From Candidatus Kaistia colombiensis (GTDB taxonomy: Bacteria > Pseudomonadota > Alphaproteobacteria > Rhizobiales > Kaistiaceae): a DNA stretch of 64,000 nucleotides. Of the stretch, positions 29,789-38,947 are shown in pieces; the first letter of the stretch is position 1, and each line of letters begins with the position of its first letter. The position numbers were made by a program, and so were the translations under genes. Location of the stretch: positions 3,424,501 through 3,488,500 of the forward strand of contig CP119318.1 in the NCBI GenBank assembly GCA_029203105.1. The letters run 5' to 3'. Below the pieces are notes generated by a model that was given only the letters and a program-made list of their open reading frames with translations, was not told where the DNA came from and did no database searches.

Positions 29789-30748
29789 CTACTTCAGTTC
29801 GCCGAGACGCTCGGCGATGTTGAGGTTGTCCTTGGTGATCGCCACCGGCGTCAGCAGGGTCAGGGCCTCGGCCGGCTTCTTGCCGTTCTTGATGAAGTCG
29901 ACAAGCATGTCGACGCCCATGGCGCTCTGCTTGCCGGGGAACTGCTCGATCGTGGCCGTCAGGCCGCCATCTCGCACCTGGCCGAGAGCTTCCGGCAGGG
30001 CGTCGAAGCCGATGATCGCGATGCCGGAAAGGTTGCGCGCCTTGACCGCTTCCATGGCGCCCAGCGCCATGTCGTCATTGGCGGCAACGATGACCTGCGG
30101 CGCTTCCGGCAGGGCGGCGAGGGCGGCTTCCGTCACCGAAAGGCCCTTGGCGCGGTCGAAGCCGGCGGTCTGTTCGAAGACGATCTTGTACTTGTCGGCC
30201 GCCTTGTCGAGGATGTTGTGCAGGCCCTTGTTGCGGTCGATCGCCGGCGAGGCGCCCGACTGTCCCTGCAGGTTCACGATGTTCGCCCCGTTCGGGTAGA
30301 GCTTCATGATCAGCTCGGCTTGCGCTTCGCCACCCTTGACGTTGTCGGCGCCGATATGGCCGAGAATGCCCTCGACCTGGGTGACGCGACGGTCGACGGT
30401 GACGACCGGGATGCCGGCCTCGACAGCCTGCGCCAGCGCCGGTGCCATGGCATCGACTTCGTTGGGGCTGATCACGATGCCCTTCACGCCGCGGGCGATG
30501 GCAGCCTCGACGTCAGCCGTCTGCTTGGGCGAGGAGACCTGGCCGTCGCTCTCGATCGCAACGACGCCCTGCTTCTCGGCCTCGGCCTTGAAGGCATTCA
30601 TCATGTGGACGAAGAACGGGAAAGTCAGGCCGGGGACCGAGGTCAGGATCTCGATCTTCTCTTCGGCCAAGGCGGGTGCCGGAGCGGTGGACATCGCCGC
30701 GAGCGCGATCGCGCCGGCCGCGAGGACGGACCTTGCGAAATTCGACAT
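29789..30748 (-). CDS. Sugar ABC transporter substrate-binding protein (RbsB-like)
   Basis: 319 residues with a cleavable signal peptide (SVLAAGAIALAAMSTAPAPALA). Periplasmic-binding type 1 fold: EILTSVPGLTFPFFVHMMNA, GVKGIVISPNEVDAM, GIPVVTVDRRV, NIVNLQGQSGASPAIDRNKG and VIVAANDDMALGAMEAV. These match ribose/galactose-class binders. Start at ATG 30748, preceded by GGGAGGAACTACT, a strong ribosome-binding site. First gene of the binding protein-ATPase-permease unit. No regulator, kinase or isomerase lies beside it, so the substrate is undetermined. Confidence 0.93.
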   Translation of the reverse strand: MSNFARSVLAAGAIALAAMSTAPAPALAEEKIEILTSVPGLTFPFFVHMMNAFKAEAEKQGVVAIESDGQVSSPKQTADVEAAIARGVKGIVISPNEVDAMAPALAQAVEAGIPVVTVDRRVTQVEGILGHIGADNVKGGEAQAELIMKLYPNGANIVNLQGQSGASPAIDRNKGLHNILDKAADKYKIVFEQTAGFDRAKGLSVTEAALAALPEAPQVIVAANDDMALGAMEAVKARNLSGIAIIGFDALPEALGQVRDGGLTATIEQFPGKQSAMGVDMLVDFIKNGKKPAEALTLLTPVAITKDNLNIAERLGELK

Positions 30749-31225
30749 AGTAGTTCCTCCCATGCCCTCTTTAAGATGGGGCTGAGGCTGAGAATGCCGC
30801 AGGTCGCTTCGTCATTCAAACGGAATTATGAACTTTGCACGCGCTGTTCATGAATCCAGACGCAGCGGCTTCCCCCTGGAGTTGCGGCGCCTCGACGCCG
30901 CCGTGATCAACCAGCGGCTGCGGCGAGCCTTGCATCCGGAAGAAACGGTTCGTGATCGCCAGCCGGGAACCGAAACTGGCATTTCAACCGAGGAGCGCCT
31001 CGATCAGAGGCGCGTAGCTCGCGGCACGCCGTGCTCAATGCCGCCAAGCGGCAGGGCCGCGACTGGACGGTCCCGACCTTCAAGCAAGCGGAACCCGCGG
31101 GTCCCGCGATCGACGACGCGAAGGAAGCCCTGGGCAGCTGACCCAGCTGCTCGACCCGAAAATGCCCTTGGCTTTCCCATATGCGATCCATATATGACCT
31201 ATATATAAAACATATGGAGACCCCG
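30749..31225. other. 477-bp intergenic region with a possible gene remnant
   Basis: Divergent space between the sugar-binding gene (minus) and the ParD-like gene (plus). A plus-strand frame ending with TGA near 31140 (tail LNAAKRQGRDWTVPTF...) has protein-like composition but no recognisable start or domain, so it may be the tail of a decayed gene. The last 50 bp are AT-rich and hold the promoter/operator listed separately. Confidence 0.4.
31177..31217 (+). promoter_or_regulatory. AT-rich repeated half-sites upstream of the ParD-like gene (putative operator/promoter)
   Basis: CCATATG at 31177-31183, CCATATATG at 31188-31196 and the inverted CATATGG at 31211-31217 surround a TATATATAA stretch at 31199-31207 that could be a -10 element. 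In a 65% GC neighbourhood this island stands out. By analogy with antitoxin autoregulation it may be where the ParD-like protein binds; that is inference. Confidence 0.5.
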
Positions 31226-31438
31226 ATGGGCATCGTGAGCATCGATGATGATCTGCACGATCAATTGCGCCGGGCGAGCAAGGTATCGTGTCGCTCGATC
31301 AACGCGCAGGCAGCCTTCTGGATCAAGGTCGGCATGCTGTGCGAGACCAATCCAACACTCAGCTTCACCGAGATCATCGAGCGTGAGCTTCGCTCCGCTG
31401 GCGTATCGGCTCCCTCACTGGCCGTGAGCGAAGCATGA
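31226..31438 (+). CDS. ParD-like antitoxin-family protein
   Basis: 70 residues: MGIVSIDDDLHDQLRRASKV begins a ribbon-helix-helix-like segment, followed by RSINAQAAFWIKVGM and ETNPTLSFTEIIEREL, the layout of the ParD-like family. Start ATG 31226 has GGAG at 31216-31219 six bases upstream; an ATG at 31181 lies in the putative operator. The stop overlaps the methionine aminopeptidase start by 4 bp (ATGA), the usual pairing of this family. Whether it neutralises or regulates the peptidase is unknown; no classical ParE toxin is present. Confidence 0.82.
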   Translation: MGIVSIDDDLHDQLRRASKVSCRSINAQAAFWIKVGMLCETNPTLSFTEIIERELRSAGVSAPSLAVSEA

Positions 31439-32234
31439 CGAAGCAGCCTCAGGAACTGGCGTTGCTGGCTGAATCCGGCCGGCTGCTGGCGTCCGTGTTC
31501 GCGCTGCTGGACCGAACCTCGCTCGTCGGCAAATCGACGCTTCAAATCAATGACATGGTCGAGCGTTTTATCGTTCACGACCTCCAGGCCCGTCCCGCGA
31601 GCAAGGGCCAGTATGGCTATGGCTTCGTGTTGAATTCTTCCGTGAACGAGGTGGTCTGCCACGGCGTTCCGTCGCCTGCGAACGTGCTTCGGGACGGCGA
31701 TATCGTCAATTTCGACATCACGCTCGAGAAGAACGGCTATATCGCGGATTCCAGCAAGACCTATCTGGTCGGCGCGGTGAATCCGGCGGCCAGGCGACTG
31801 GTCCAGACCGCCTATGAGGCAATGTGGATGGGCATCCGCGCGGTCCGCCCGGGCGCGCGGCTCGGCGACATCGGCTGGGCGATCGAACGACATGCCAAGC
31901 GAAACGGCTATTCAGTGGTGCATGAATATTGCGGTCACGGCATCGGCCGGGAGATGCATGAGGAGCCGCAGATTCTGCACTTCGGAAAGCCCGGGGACTG
32001 GCCTCGTCCCTCCGCGAGGGCATGGTTTTCACGATCGAGCCGATGATCAATCGCGGCCGACGGAGCGTGAAGACGGAGGATGACGGCTGGACGGTCGTAA
32101 CGCGAGACGGTTCGCTTTCCGCACAGTTCGAGCATACCGTCGCCGTCACGGCTTCCGGCGTGTCGGTGCTCACGCTGCGGCCTGACGAACCGAGCTCCGG
32201 CCCGATTCAACGGCTCGGTTTGGCGGCTAGTTGA
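31435..32234 (+). pseudogene. map: Type I methionine aminopeptidase (second-copy type), frameshifted
   Basis: Removes N-terminal Met from nascent proteins. The first frame covers VCHGVPSPANVLRDGDIVNFDITL (metal-binding Asp), SSKTYLVG and YCGHGIGREMHEEPQILHFGKPG. The protein then continues in another frame, MVFTIEPMINRGRRSVKTED then SAQFEHTVAVTASGVSVLT. The break is best explained by two extra bases: GGGG for GGG at 31993-31996 and CCC for CC at 32008-32010. Removing them gives a normal 265-residue enzyme with the family sequence GTGLVLREGMVF restored. As written, translation stops at 32046 and loses the C-terminal metal ligands. Pseudogene or homopolymer error. Confidence 0.85.
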
Positions 32235-32275
32235 TCGAATGCGGCGCGAGGCGATACGGGTCTAGTCGTCGCGCT

Positions 32276-33088
32276 TCAGTTCCGCAGCTCCGCCCGCGCG
32301 CGTTCCACCACCGCAAGAGCCAGCTTTGGGTCGCTGCCATCCTCGTCGTGCCAGGCGGCCGAGAGGCCGGAATAGGCCAGGATCCATTGCAGCAGCCGGC
32401 GACGTTCCAGCCCCGCCTCGGCGGCGATCAGGCTCGCCTGCCGCGCCAGCCGGCCCGGCGCCAGAGCCACGGCCGCGTCCGGGTTGCAGAAGATGTTGGC
32501 GAAATCGAAGCCGCGCTCGCCGCGCAGCCGCTTCGGATCGATCGCCAGGAAGCCTCGCGACCCGGCGTCGAGCACATTCTCATGATGCAGATCCCCATGC
32601 AGCACGCCGACCTCGCGCGGCTCGGCGAGCAGGCTGCGGGCCGTCGCCGCGGCCTCCGCCAACAGGCCGCCCTGCCCCGGCGCGGCGGCGAACAAGGAAC
32701 GAAACCAGGTTTCCAGTGGGATCAGCGCGGGCGGCAGCGTCGCGCGCGGCGCATGCAGTCGGGCCGCGACGGCACAGAGGATGCGGCTGGCCGCGTCGTC
32801 CTCGCCCCGCCGCGCCATGTCGGCAAGCGAGATCGGCCCGGTCGCACGCTCCATCAGCAAGGCGTCGTCGTGGTGGTCGACGACCCGCACGGCGCCCTCA
32901 CCGCCCCACCACTCCAGCAGCAGGCCGCCGAAGCGCTCCTCCTCTGCATGCGAGAGCTTGAGCATCAGAGCCTCGCCACCGCGCCGGACCGGAAGCAGGC
33001 GGCTGGAATGCGTGAGGATCGGTGCCCCGTCCGGGATCAGCGACCAGCGCCGCAGATAAGCGTCAAACCCGTTCTCGATCTGCGACAT
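32276..33088 (-). CDS. Aminoglycoside/streptomycin 6-phosphotransferase-like kinase
   Basis: 270 residues of the APH(6)/hydroxyurea-phosphotransferase family. Kinase-like catalytic loop HGDLHHEN at 164-171 and metal-binding IDPK at 183-186, then GFDFANIFCNP. N-terminal lobe LMLKLSHAEEER and LLMERATG. Phosphorylates a hydroxyl group, possibly streptomycin, but many chromosomal members have no proven resistance role. Start ATG 33088 has GGAG nine bases upstream; a GTG at 33103 is the alternative. Convergent with the map remnant. Confidence 0.82.
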   Translation of the reverse strand: MSQIENGFDAYLRRWSLIPDGAPILTHSSRLLPVRRGGEALMLKLSHAEEERFGGLLLEWWGGEGAVRVVDHHDDALLMERATGPISLADMARRGEDDAASRILCAVAARLHAPRATLPPALIPLETWFRSLFAAAPGQGGLLAEAAATARSLLAEPREVGVLHGDLHHENVLDAGSRGFLAIDPKRLRGERGFDFANIFCNPDAAVALAPGRLARQASLIAAEAGLERRRLLQWILAYSGLSAAWHDEDGSDPKLALAVVERARAELRN

Positions 33089-33192
33089 CCAGTCCGTCTC
33101 CACCCGAGCGCGCCCGTTCCGTGACGGGTCGCGCTATCCCCAGGCCGCCCCGCGCGGCATACTGAAACCCCGATTCCTGATGCGATACCGAG

Positions 33193-33975
33193 ATGACTGA
33201 TAGCAAGCCCAACACACCTCAGATGGATTCGCCATCCTACCGCCTGCCGGCCCTCGATTCGGACTTCCTGCTCGGCGACTCGATGCGGGGCGTCCGCTTC
33301 CTGCTCGAATATGCCAAGCCGGAAGAGGTTTTGCGCCGCTGGGGCGTGCGCTCGACCATCGTCGTCTTCGGCAGCGCCCGCATCCATGAAGGCGGCGCCG
33401 GCCAGCACGCGCGCTGGTATGACGAGGCGCGCGCGGTCGGCCGCATCGTCTCGGAGCGCGGCGGCGCCCTGGTCTCGAACGGCACGTTTCGCGACAACGT
33501 CATCGCGACCGGCGGCGGCCCCGGCATCATGGCGGCCGCCAATCGCGGCGCCGCCGACGTCGGCGCGCCGTCGATCGGCTTCAACATCACCCTGCCGCAC
33601 GAGCAGGAGCCGAACGCATACTCGACGCCGGAACTCACCTTCCGCTTCCACTATTTCGCGATGCGCAAGATGCATCTCGCCATGCGCGCCAATGCGCTGA
33701 TCGTCTTTCCGGGCGGTTTCGGCACTTTCGACGAAATGTTCGAGCTTCTGACGCTGCGCCAGACCGGCAAGGCGCCGCCGATCCCGATCGTCCTGTTCGA
33801 CAGCGCCTATTGGAAGAAGGTGATCAACTTCGAGGCGCTGATCGAAGAGGGCGTGATCTCGAAGAGCGATCTTGGCCTGTTCGACTATGCTGAGACGGCT
33901 GAGGAGGTCTGGCAGATGCTGGCGAAAGCCGGCGTCGGCATGCATGCCGGCGAGCAGACCGGCGACAGTCTCTAG
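33193..33975 (+). CDS. LOG family nucleotide phosphoribohydrolase-like protein
   Basis: 260 residues, Rossmann-like. Carries the LOG/lysine-decarboxylase-like signatures GGGPGIMAAANRG (from 107) and PGGFGTFDE (173-181), with RFHYFAMRKMHLAMRA between. Members hydrolyse nucleoside 5'-monophosphates such as cytokinin ribotides to base plus ribose 5-phosphate; the older lysine decarboxylase label is wrong for this motif. The N-terminal 50 residues are an extension found in the longer type II LOG group. Monocistronic. Confidence 0.9.
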   Translation: MTDSKPNTPQMDSPSYRLPALDSDFLLGDSMRGVRFLLEYAKPEEVLRRWGVRSTIVVFGSARIHEGGAGQHARWYDEARAVGRIVSERGGALVSNGTFRDNVIATGGGPGIMAAANRGAADVGAPSIGFNITLPHEQEPNAYSTPELTFRFHYFAMRKMHLAMRANALIVFPGGFGTFDEMFELLTLRQTGKAPPIPIVLFDSAYWKKVINFEALIEEGVISKSDLGLFDYAETAEEVWQMLAKAGVGMHAGEQTGDSL

Positions 33976-34077
33976 ATGCGGCCTGTCGCCGGCGCTTCGA
34001 TCTTGTCGCCCTGGCGGTCGACGGCATAGTGTCGGCGGCGAGCGCGGATCGACCGCCTCGCCGTCCGGGAGAGTTTC

Positions 34078-34704
34078 ATGACGCCGCTCGCCGCGCTCTT
34101 CGCCATTCTCGGCGCGTTGCTGATCGGCGCGATCAGCCCGGGTCCGAGCTTCGTCTTCGTGGTGCGCACCGCCGTCGCCCAGTCGCGGGCCAACGGTCTT
34201 GCGGCAGCGGTCGGCATGGGTGTCGGCGCGGCGCTGTTCGGTGCGCTCGCCCTGCTCGGCCTGCGCACCCTGATGACCGAGGCGGCGGGGCTCTACCTGA
34301 TCCTGAAGATCGCCGGCGGCGTCTATCTGGTCTACCTGGCCTACCGGATCTGGCGTGGCGCCCGGGAGCCGGTCGAGGTGGCCCGCAACGGCGCCGGGGA
34401 TCGTTCAAATCTTGGCCGGTCGTTCGGCCTCGCCTTCGCCACCCAGATGAGCAATCCGAAGATCGTCGCCGTTTTCGGCGCTGTGTTCGCCGCCCTGCTG
34501 CCGGCCGAACCGCCGCTCTGGCTCGGCCTCGCCTTGCCGGCGCTGATCTTCATCCAGGAGACGGCCTGGTACGCGCTGGTCGCCTTCGCCTTCTCCTCCG
34601 CCCGCCCCCGCGCCGTCTATCTCGGCGCCAAGACCTGGATCGACCGTTTCGCCGGCGCCGTCATCGGCGCGCTCGGCATTCGTCTGATTCTGGAAGCGCG
34701 CTAA
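34078..34704 (+). CDS. LysE/RhtB family amino-acid exporter
   Basis: 208 residues, about six transmembrane helices. Family signature GALLIGAISPGPSFVFVVRTAVAQSR near the N terminus, then GVGAALFGALALLGLRTLM, YLAYRIWRGA and FGLAFATQMSNPKIVAVFGAVFAALLP. Exports small amino acids or derivatives; substrate not predictable. Start ATG 34078 with GGGAGAG just upstream. 42 bp before the winged-helix protein gene and possibly co-transcribed with it. Confidence 0.93.
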   Translation: MTPLAALFAILGALLIGAISPGPSFVFVVRTAVAQSRANGLAAAVGMGVGAALFGALALLGLRTLMTEAAGLYLILKIAGGVYLVYLAYRIWRGAREPVEVARNGAGDRSNLGRSFGLAFATQMSNPKIVAVFGAVFAALLPAEPPLWLGLALPALIFIQETAWYALVAFAFSSARPRAVYLGAKTWIDRFAGAVIGALGIRLILEAR

Positions 34705-34745
34705 CGGAAAGCTGACGGGACGCTAACAAGGAGCTTACCCGAAGC

Positions 34746-35864
34746 ATGGCCGCCGAGCCCTTCCCGATCCTGTCGACGCGCGCGCTCAACCGGGCGCTGC
34801 TCGCCCGTCAGATGCTGCTCAGACGGGTGACACTGCCGGCCGAAACGGCGATCGAACGGCTGGTTGGCCTGCAATCGCAGATCCCCGGCAACCCTTACAC
34901 CGCGCTCTGGTCCCGTCTGGAAGGCCTTCGCGCCGAGGAAGTCTCGGATCTCACCGCCAAGCGAGAACTGGTTCGGATCGCCCTCATGCGCGGCACGCTG
35001 CATCTGGTGACCACCGCCGATGCGGCGGCTCTGCGCCCCGTCGAGCAAAGGGTCTTTGAGCGCAGCATGACACCCGGCAGCGCCTATGGCCGCGCTCTGG
35101 CCGGCATCGACATGGCGGAACTGATGGCGACGGGAGACCGGATGCTTCGGGAAAAGCCTCGCTCCAACAAGGAGTTGGAGGCAGAGCTTGCGCCGCATTT
35201 CCCCGGCCGAGACGGCCATGCGCTGTCGCATGCCGTGCGCGCGCTGCTACCGCTGGTGCAGGTGACACCGCGCGGGCTCTGGCGTCAGAGCGGCCTCGCG
35301 ATCTCGACGACGCTCGAAAGCTGGACCGGTCAGGCGATCGCCACCGACGACCGGCCGGACGGCATGATCCGGCGCTATCTGGCCGCCTTCGGCCCCGCCT
35401 CTGCCAACGATCTGCACGCATGGTCCGGCCTGACGAAGCTCGCCGGCGCGATGTCGGCGTTGAAGGACGAGCTAGTCGAGTTTCGCGATGAAGCGGGCCG
35501 GGTCCTGTACGACCTGGCAGACGCGCCGCGACCGTCGGAGGACACCGCCGCACCGCCGCGCTTCCTGCCGGACTATGACAATGTGATGCTGGGTCATGCC
35601 GACCGAAGCCGGATCGTCCATGACGATCACCGCAGTCATTTCCTGAAGGAAAACGGGATGATACCGGCGTTTCTTGTCGATGGCTTCGCCGCTGGAAGCT
35701 GGCGGATCGACCGCGAGCGCGGCACCGCGACCCTCTGGATCACGCCGCTGGTCAATCTGAAGGCCCGCGATCGGCAGGCCCTGTCGCGCGAGGCCGGAGC
35801 CCTGCTGGCGTTCCAAGAACCGGACGCCAAAACGCGCGAGATCGTCTTCGCCGACGCGCCCTGA
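34746..35864 (+). CDS. Winged-helix DNA-binding domain protein (HTH_42 / AlkX-like family)
   Basis: 372 residues. N-terminal LSTRALNRALLARQMLLRRV and VGLQSQIPGNPYTALWSRLE, then LVRIALMRGTLHLVTTADA, central RYLAAFGPASANDLHAWSGL and C-terminal FLPDYDNVMLGHADRSRI. These are hallmarks of the winged-helix DNA-binding family that includes the DNA-repair glycosylases YcaQ/AlkX and AlkZ. The catalytic QxQ/QxD-type motif is represented by LQSQ at about residues 42-45. Glycosylase activity against crosslinks or azinomycin-type lesions is possible but not established for this branch. Confidence 0.85.
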   Translation: MAAEPFPILSTRALNRALLARQMLLRRVTLPAETAIERLVGLQSQIPGNPYTALWSRLEGLRAEEVSDLTAKRELVRIALMRGTLHLVTTADAAALRPVEQRVFERSMTPGSAYGRALAGIDMAELMATGDRMLREKPRSNKELEAELAPHFPGRDGHALSHAVRALLPLVQVTPRGLWRQSGLAISTTLESWTGQAIATDDRPDGMIRRYLAAFGPASANDLHAWSGLTKLAGAMSALKDELVEFRDEAGRVLYDLADAPRPSEDTAAPPRFLPDYDNVMLGHADRSRIVHDDHRSHFLKENGMIPAFLVDGFAAGSWRIDRERGTATLWITPLVNLKARDRQALSREAGALLAFQEPDAKTREIVFADAP

Positions 35865-35894
35865 GCAGCGCCGGCGAAGACGGATTCTGACGGC

Positions 35895-36230
35895 TTAGTA
35901 GCCGGCCATGCGGCGGTACTGGGCGGCGCGGGCGGCGGCCTGCGATGCCGGCACCAGGGCGTAGCCGCGATTGCCCATGCAGGCCTCGGCTTCACGCAAC
36001 GCGGCATTGTCGCCTGGCGCGCGAACGCAATCGGCGCGATCGGCCGCGAACTGATCGGCGAGCGCCGGGTTGGCGCGGCCGCTCTGGCCATCCTTGCGAA
36101 CCCAGGTCAGCGGCTCGGAGGCCGGCGACGAGAGGCCGGGAGGCGCCGAAACCTGGGTCGGCCGCGAAACGCAGCCAGCCAGTGCGACAGCAGCCAGCAC
36201 GGCGACCAATGCGGGAATTCTATGATTCAT
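35895..36230 (-). CDS. Small putative lipoprotein
   Basis: 111 residues with a lipoprotein signal: hydrophobic ALVAVLAAVALAGC with lipidated Cys20, lipobox LAGC. The mature part has a proline/serine stretch then WVRKDGQSGRANPALADQFA and two further cysteines (RADCVRA, EACMGNRGY) likely forming a disulfide. The Cys-containing C-terminal pattern with MGNRGY resembles small rhizobial lipoproteins of unknown function. Convergent with the winged-helix gene; downstream of sulP. Confidence 0.75.
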   Translation of the reverse strand: MNHRIPALVAVLAAVALAGCVSRPTQVSAPPGLSSPASEPLTWVRKDGQSGRANPALADQFAADRADCVRAPGDNAALREAEACMGNRGYALVPASQAAARAAQYRRMAGY

Positions 36231-36365
36231 GGGGGATTTCTCTATTCAAAGCGTTTCGTTCGGTTGCCGACGCCGGACGCGACGTTGCATGGACGGCAAA
36301 GCTTAGCAGGATTGTGACGAAGATGCGACCGAGCAACCCAAGCAGCGTAGAGTGGTGTTGTAGCC

Positions 36366-37847
36366 TCAATGGGTCGGAGCCGAAACGGCTCCTTCCTTGT
36401 CGTGCTGGCCGAAGCGCTCGACCAGGGTGGAACTGGCCTCGTTAAGGCCGGTCACCTCGACGACCCGGCCGCGCGCCCGCGCCTTGCGCACGACCTTGTC
36501 GAGCGCGGACACCGCCGAAATGTCCCAGAAGTGAGCGGAATGCACGTCAATGACCATGCGCTCCAGCTCTTCCTGCAGGTCGATCGAGTCGGCGAAAGTA
36601 CCGGCGGAGGCGAAGAAGACCTGCCCTTCGACGACGTACGTCCGCGTCTTCCCGTCCTCGGAAAGCGTGGAGGAGACCCGGCTGAGGCGCGCCACCTTGC
36701 CGGCAAAGAAGACACCGGAAAGCAGCACGCCGACCAGCACCCCCTTAGCGAGGTCGTGCGTCGCGAACACGGTTGCGACGGTCGCCAGCATGACGACCGA
36801 GGATTGCCACGGATTGCTCCGCAGCTTGACGACGGAGCGCCAGTTGAACGTATTGATCGAGACCATGAGCATCACCGCCGTCAGCGCCGCGACCGGCACG
36901 ATCGCCAGCAAATCCTGTAGCGCGACCAGAAGGACGAGCAGGAAGGATCCAGCGACCAGGGTCGACAGACGCCCCCTCGCCCCGGAAGAGACGTTGATCA
37001 CCGACTGGCCGATCATGGCGCAGCCGCCCATGCCGCCGAACAGCGCCGAGGCCATGTTGGCGACGCCCTGCCCCGCGCATTCGCGGTTCTTGTTGCTGCG
37101 GGTGTCGGTCATGTCGTCAAGAAGCTGCGCCGTCAGCAGCGATTCCAGCAGGCCGACCGCCGCCAGCGTCAGCGATACCGGCAGCAGGATGCGCAGCGTT
37201 TCCAGCGTGAACGGCACGTCCGGAATGCCGAAGCTCGGCAGGGCCGATGGCAACTCGCCGAGTTGCGCGACCGTGCGCACATCGATCTGGAAGATCGCGG
37301 CAACGGCCGTGACGACGACGATCGCCACCAGCGGCGACGGCACGACGCGCGTCACGCGCGGCAGCAGATAGATGATCGCAAGGCCCAGCGCGATCAGGCC
37401 GTAGGTCGCGTTCGGAACATTCACGAGCTCCGGCAGCTGCGCCATGAAGATCAGCACGGCCAGCGCATTGACGAAGCCGGTCATCACCGATTGCGACACG
37501 AAGCGCATCAGCCGGCCAAGCCGCAGTATGGCGGCGAGGATCTGGAAGAGGCCCATCAGGATGGTCGCCGCGAACAGATACTGGATGCCGTGATCGCGGA
37601 CGAGCCCGCCCATCAGCACGGCGGTCGCCGCCGTGGCGGCCGAGATCATCGCCGGCCGACCGCCGGTGAAGGCGATGACGCAGGCGATCACGACCGAGGC
37701 ATAGAGCCCGATCTTCGGATCGACGCCGGCGATGACCGAGAAGCCGATCGCCTCGGGAATCAGCGCCAGCGCGACGATGAGGCCCGACAGGATGTCGCCG
37801 CGCAGGTTGGAGAACCAGTCGCGACGAATGGAGGACAGCATGTTCAT
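36366..37847 (-). CDS. SulP family anion permease with STAS domain
   Basis: 493 residues. N-terminal transport domain of about 11-12 helices with SulP hallmarks: DILSGLIVALALIPEAIGFSV, GLYASVVIACVIAFTGGRPAM, SAATAATAVLM and GGMGGCAMIGQSVINVSSGAR. A C-terminal cytoplasmic STAS domain (about 390-475) has YVVEGQVFFASAGTFADSID and FWDISAVSALDKVV. Transports sulfate, bicarbonate or another oxyanion; not decidable here. Start ATG 37847 or 37841; the in-frame leader further upstream is not membrane-like and no clear ribosome-binding site settles it. Divergent from the VOC gene. Confidence 0.92.
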   Translation of the reverse strand: MNMLSSIRRDWFSNLRGDILSGLIVALALIPEAIGFSVIAGVDPKIGLYASVVIACVIAFTGGRPAMISAATAATAVLMGGLVRDHGIQYLFAATILMGLFQILAAILRLGRLMRFVSQSVMTGFVNALAVLIFMAQLPELVNVPNATYGLIALGLAIIYLLPRVTRVVPSPLVAIVVVTAVAAIFQIDVRTVAQLGELPSALPSFGIPDVPFTLETLRILLPVSLTLAAVGLLESLLTAQLLDDMTDTRSNKNRECAGQGVANMASALFGGMGGCAMIGQSVINVSSGARGRLSTLVAGSFLLVLLVALQDLLAIVPVAALTAVMLMVSINTFNWRSVVKLRSNPWQSSVVMLATVATVFATHDLAKGVLVGVLLSGVFFAGKVARLSRVSSTLSEDGKTRTYVVEGQVFFASAGTFADSIDLQEELERMVIDVHSAHFWDISAVSALDKVVRKARARGRVVEVTGLNEASSTLVERFGQHDKEGAVSAPTH

Positions 37848-38155
37848 GATGAGGGTTGCTTCGCAGCAGATGCCGGGCGCGTGTCGCCGCGCTGGGGCGG
37901 CATAGGCCATCGGTGGTTGCATCTGCGTTGTCCGGCGGATCGGCGGCCGGAAGAGCCACCCGGATTTTCACCGGGTCCAGTCGAATACTTCCCTCCTATC
38001 CCCAGACCTGCGGCGGATGCAACAGCCTCCGTGTTCCTGCATGGTCCTGAAGCAGATCTGTTGCGTCGGAACCACTATTCGAGACACGGCGACGTGAAAT
38101 TCCACGGTTGCGATATCTCGTGTAGGGTGAGCCTCCCTAACGGAAGGAGGCAGGA
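37848..38155. other. 308-bp divergent intergenic region between sulP and a VOC gene
   Basis: Contains the two promoters, which I cannot place with confidence, and the ribosome-binding site GGAGGCAGGA just before ATG 38156. No palindrome longer than a few bases, riboswitch-like fold or small open frame that I could support. Confidence 0.4.
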
Positions 38156-38935
38156 ATGACCGATCTGGCAAGCCGCTTCGTCTGGTACGAGCTCATGACG
38201 ACCGACACGGCAAGCGCTCGGCTCTTCTACGGTTCGGTCGTGGGTTGGGGGACGCGGGACGCCTCGATGCCGCATATGGCCTATACGCTGTTCACCGTCG
38301 GGGAGCATCCGGTCGGCGGCTTGATGGATCTGCCGGAGCAGGCCCGCCGCATGGGCGCGCCGTCGAACTGGATCGGCTATATCTCCGTCGCCGACGTCGA
38401 CGCGGCGGCGGCCAAGGTCAAGAGCCTCGGCGGCAGCGAGTTCGTGCCGCCGACCGACATTCCGGAAGTCGGGCGCTTCGCGGTCGTCACCGATCCGCAA
38501 CAGGCCGCGTTCGTGCTGTTCAGACCCCTGCCGAGACAGGGCGCCCCCGACGAACCCGCCCCCGGAACACCCGGCCATATCGGCTGGCGCGAACTCTACG
38601 CCGTCGACTGGGAAAAGGCGTTCGACTTCTACTCGGGCCTGTTCGGCTGGCAGAAGGGCGATCCGTTCGACATGGGCGAACTGGGCATCTACCAGCTCTT
38701 CACGGCCGGCGGCCCGCCGATCGGCGGCATGTTCAACAAGCCGCGCTCCATGCCCACCCCGTTCTGGCTGTTTTACTTCAATGTCGACGACATCGACGCG
38801 GCTTTGTCTCGGGTCGATGCTGGAGGCGGCAAGCTGCTGAACGGACCGATGCAGGTCCCCGGCGGCGACTGGATCGTCCAGTGCAAGGATCCGCAGGGCG
38901 CCATGTTCGCCCTGGTCGGCAAGCGCGCGGCCTGA
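38156..38935 (+). CDS. Two-domain VOC (glyoxalase/bleomycin-resistance fold) protein
   Basis: 259 residues made of two tandem VOC modules. The first is WYELMTTDTASARLFYGSVVG then FAVVTDPQQAAFVLF; the second is WRELYAVDWEKAFDFYSGLFGW then DWIVQCKDPQGAMFALVG. Such duplicated VOC proteins bind a metal and a small organic substrate; enzymatic role unassigned. Strong ribosome-binding site upstream. Convergent with the single-domain VOC gene. Confidence 0.88.
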   Translation: MTDLASRFVWYELMTTDTASARLFYGSVVGWGTRDASMPHMAYTLFTVGEHPVGGLMDLPEQARRMGAPSNWIGYISVADVDAAAAKVKSLGGSEFVPPTDIPEVGRFAVVTDPQQAAFVLFRPLPRQGAPDEPAPGTPGHIGWRELYAVDWEKAFDFYSGLFGWQKGDPFDMGELGIYQLFTAGGPPIGGMFNKPRSMPTPFWLFYFNVDDIDAALSRVDAGGGKLLNGPMQVPGGDWIVQCKDPQGAMFALVGKRAA

Positions 38936-38947
38936 ACCGGACGGAGA

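Noticed and set aside
31030..31140. Protein-like C-terminal tail (LNAAKRQGRDWTVPTF) as a separate gene
   Set aside because: No start codon with a ribosome-binding site and no recognisable domain; mentioned only as a possible remnant.
33193..33975. Annotation as lysine decarboxylase
   Set aside because: PGGFGTFDE is the LOG phosphoribohydrolase signature; no PLP-binding features.
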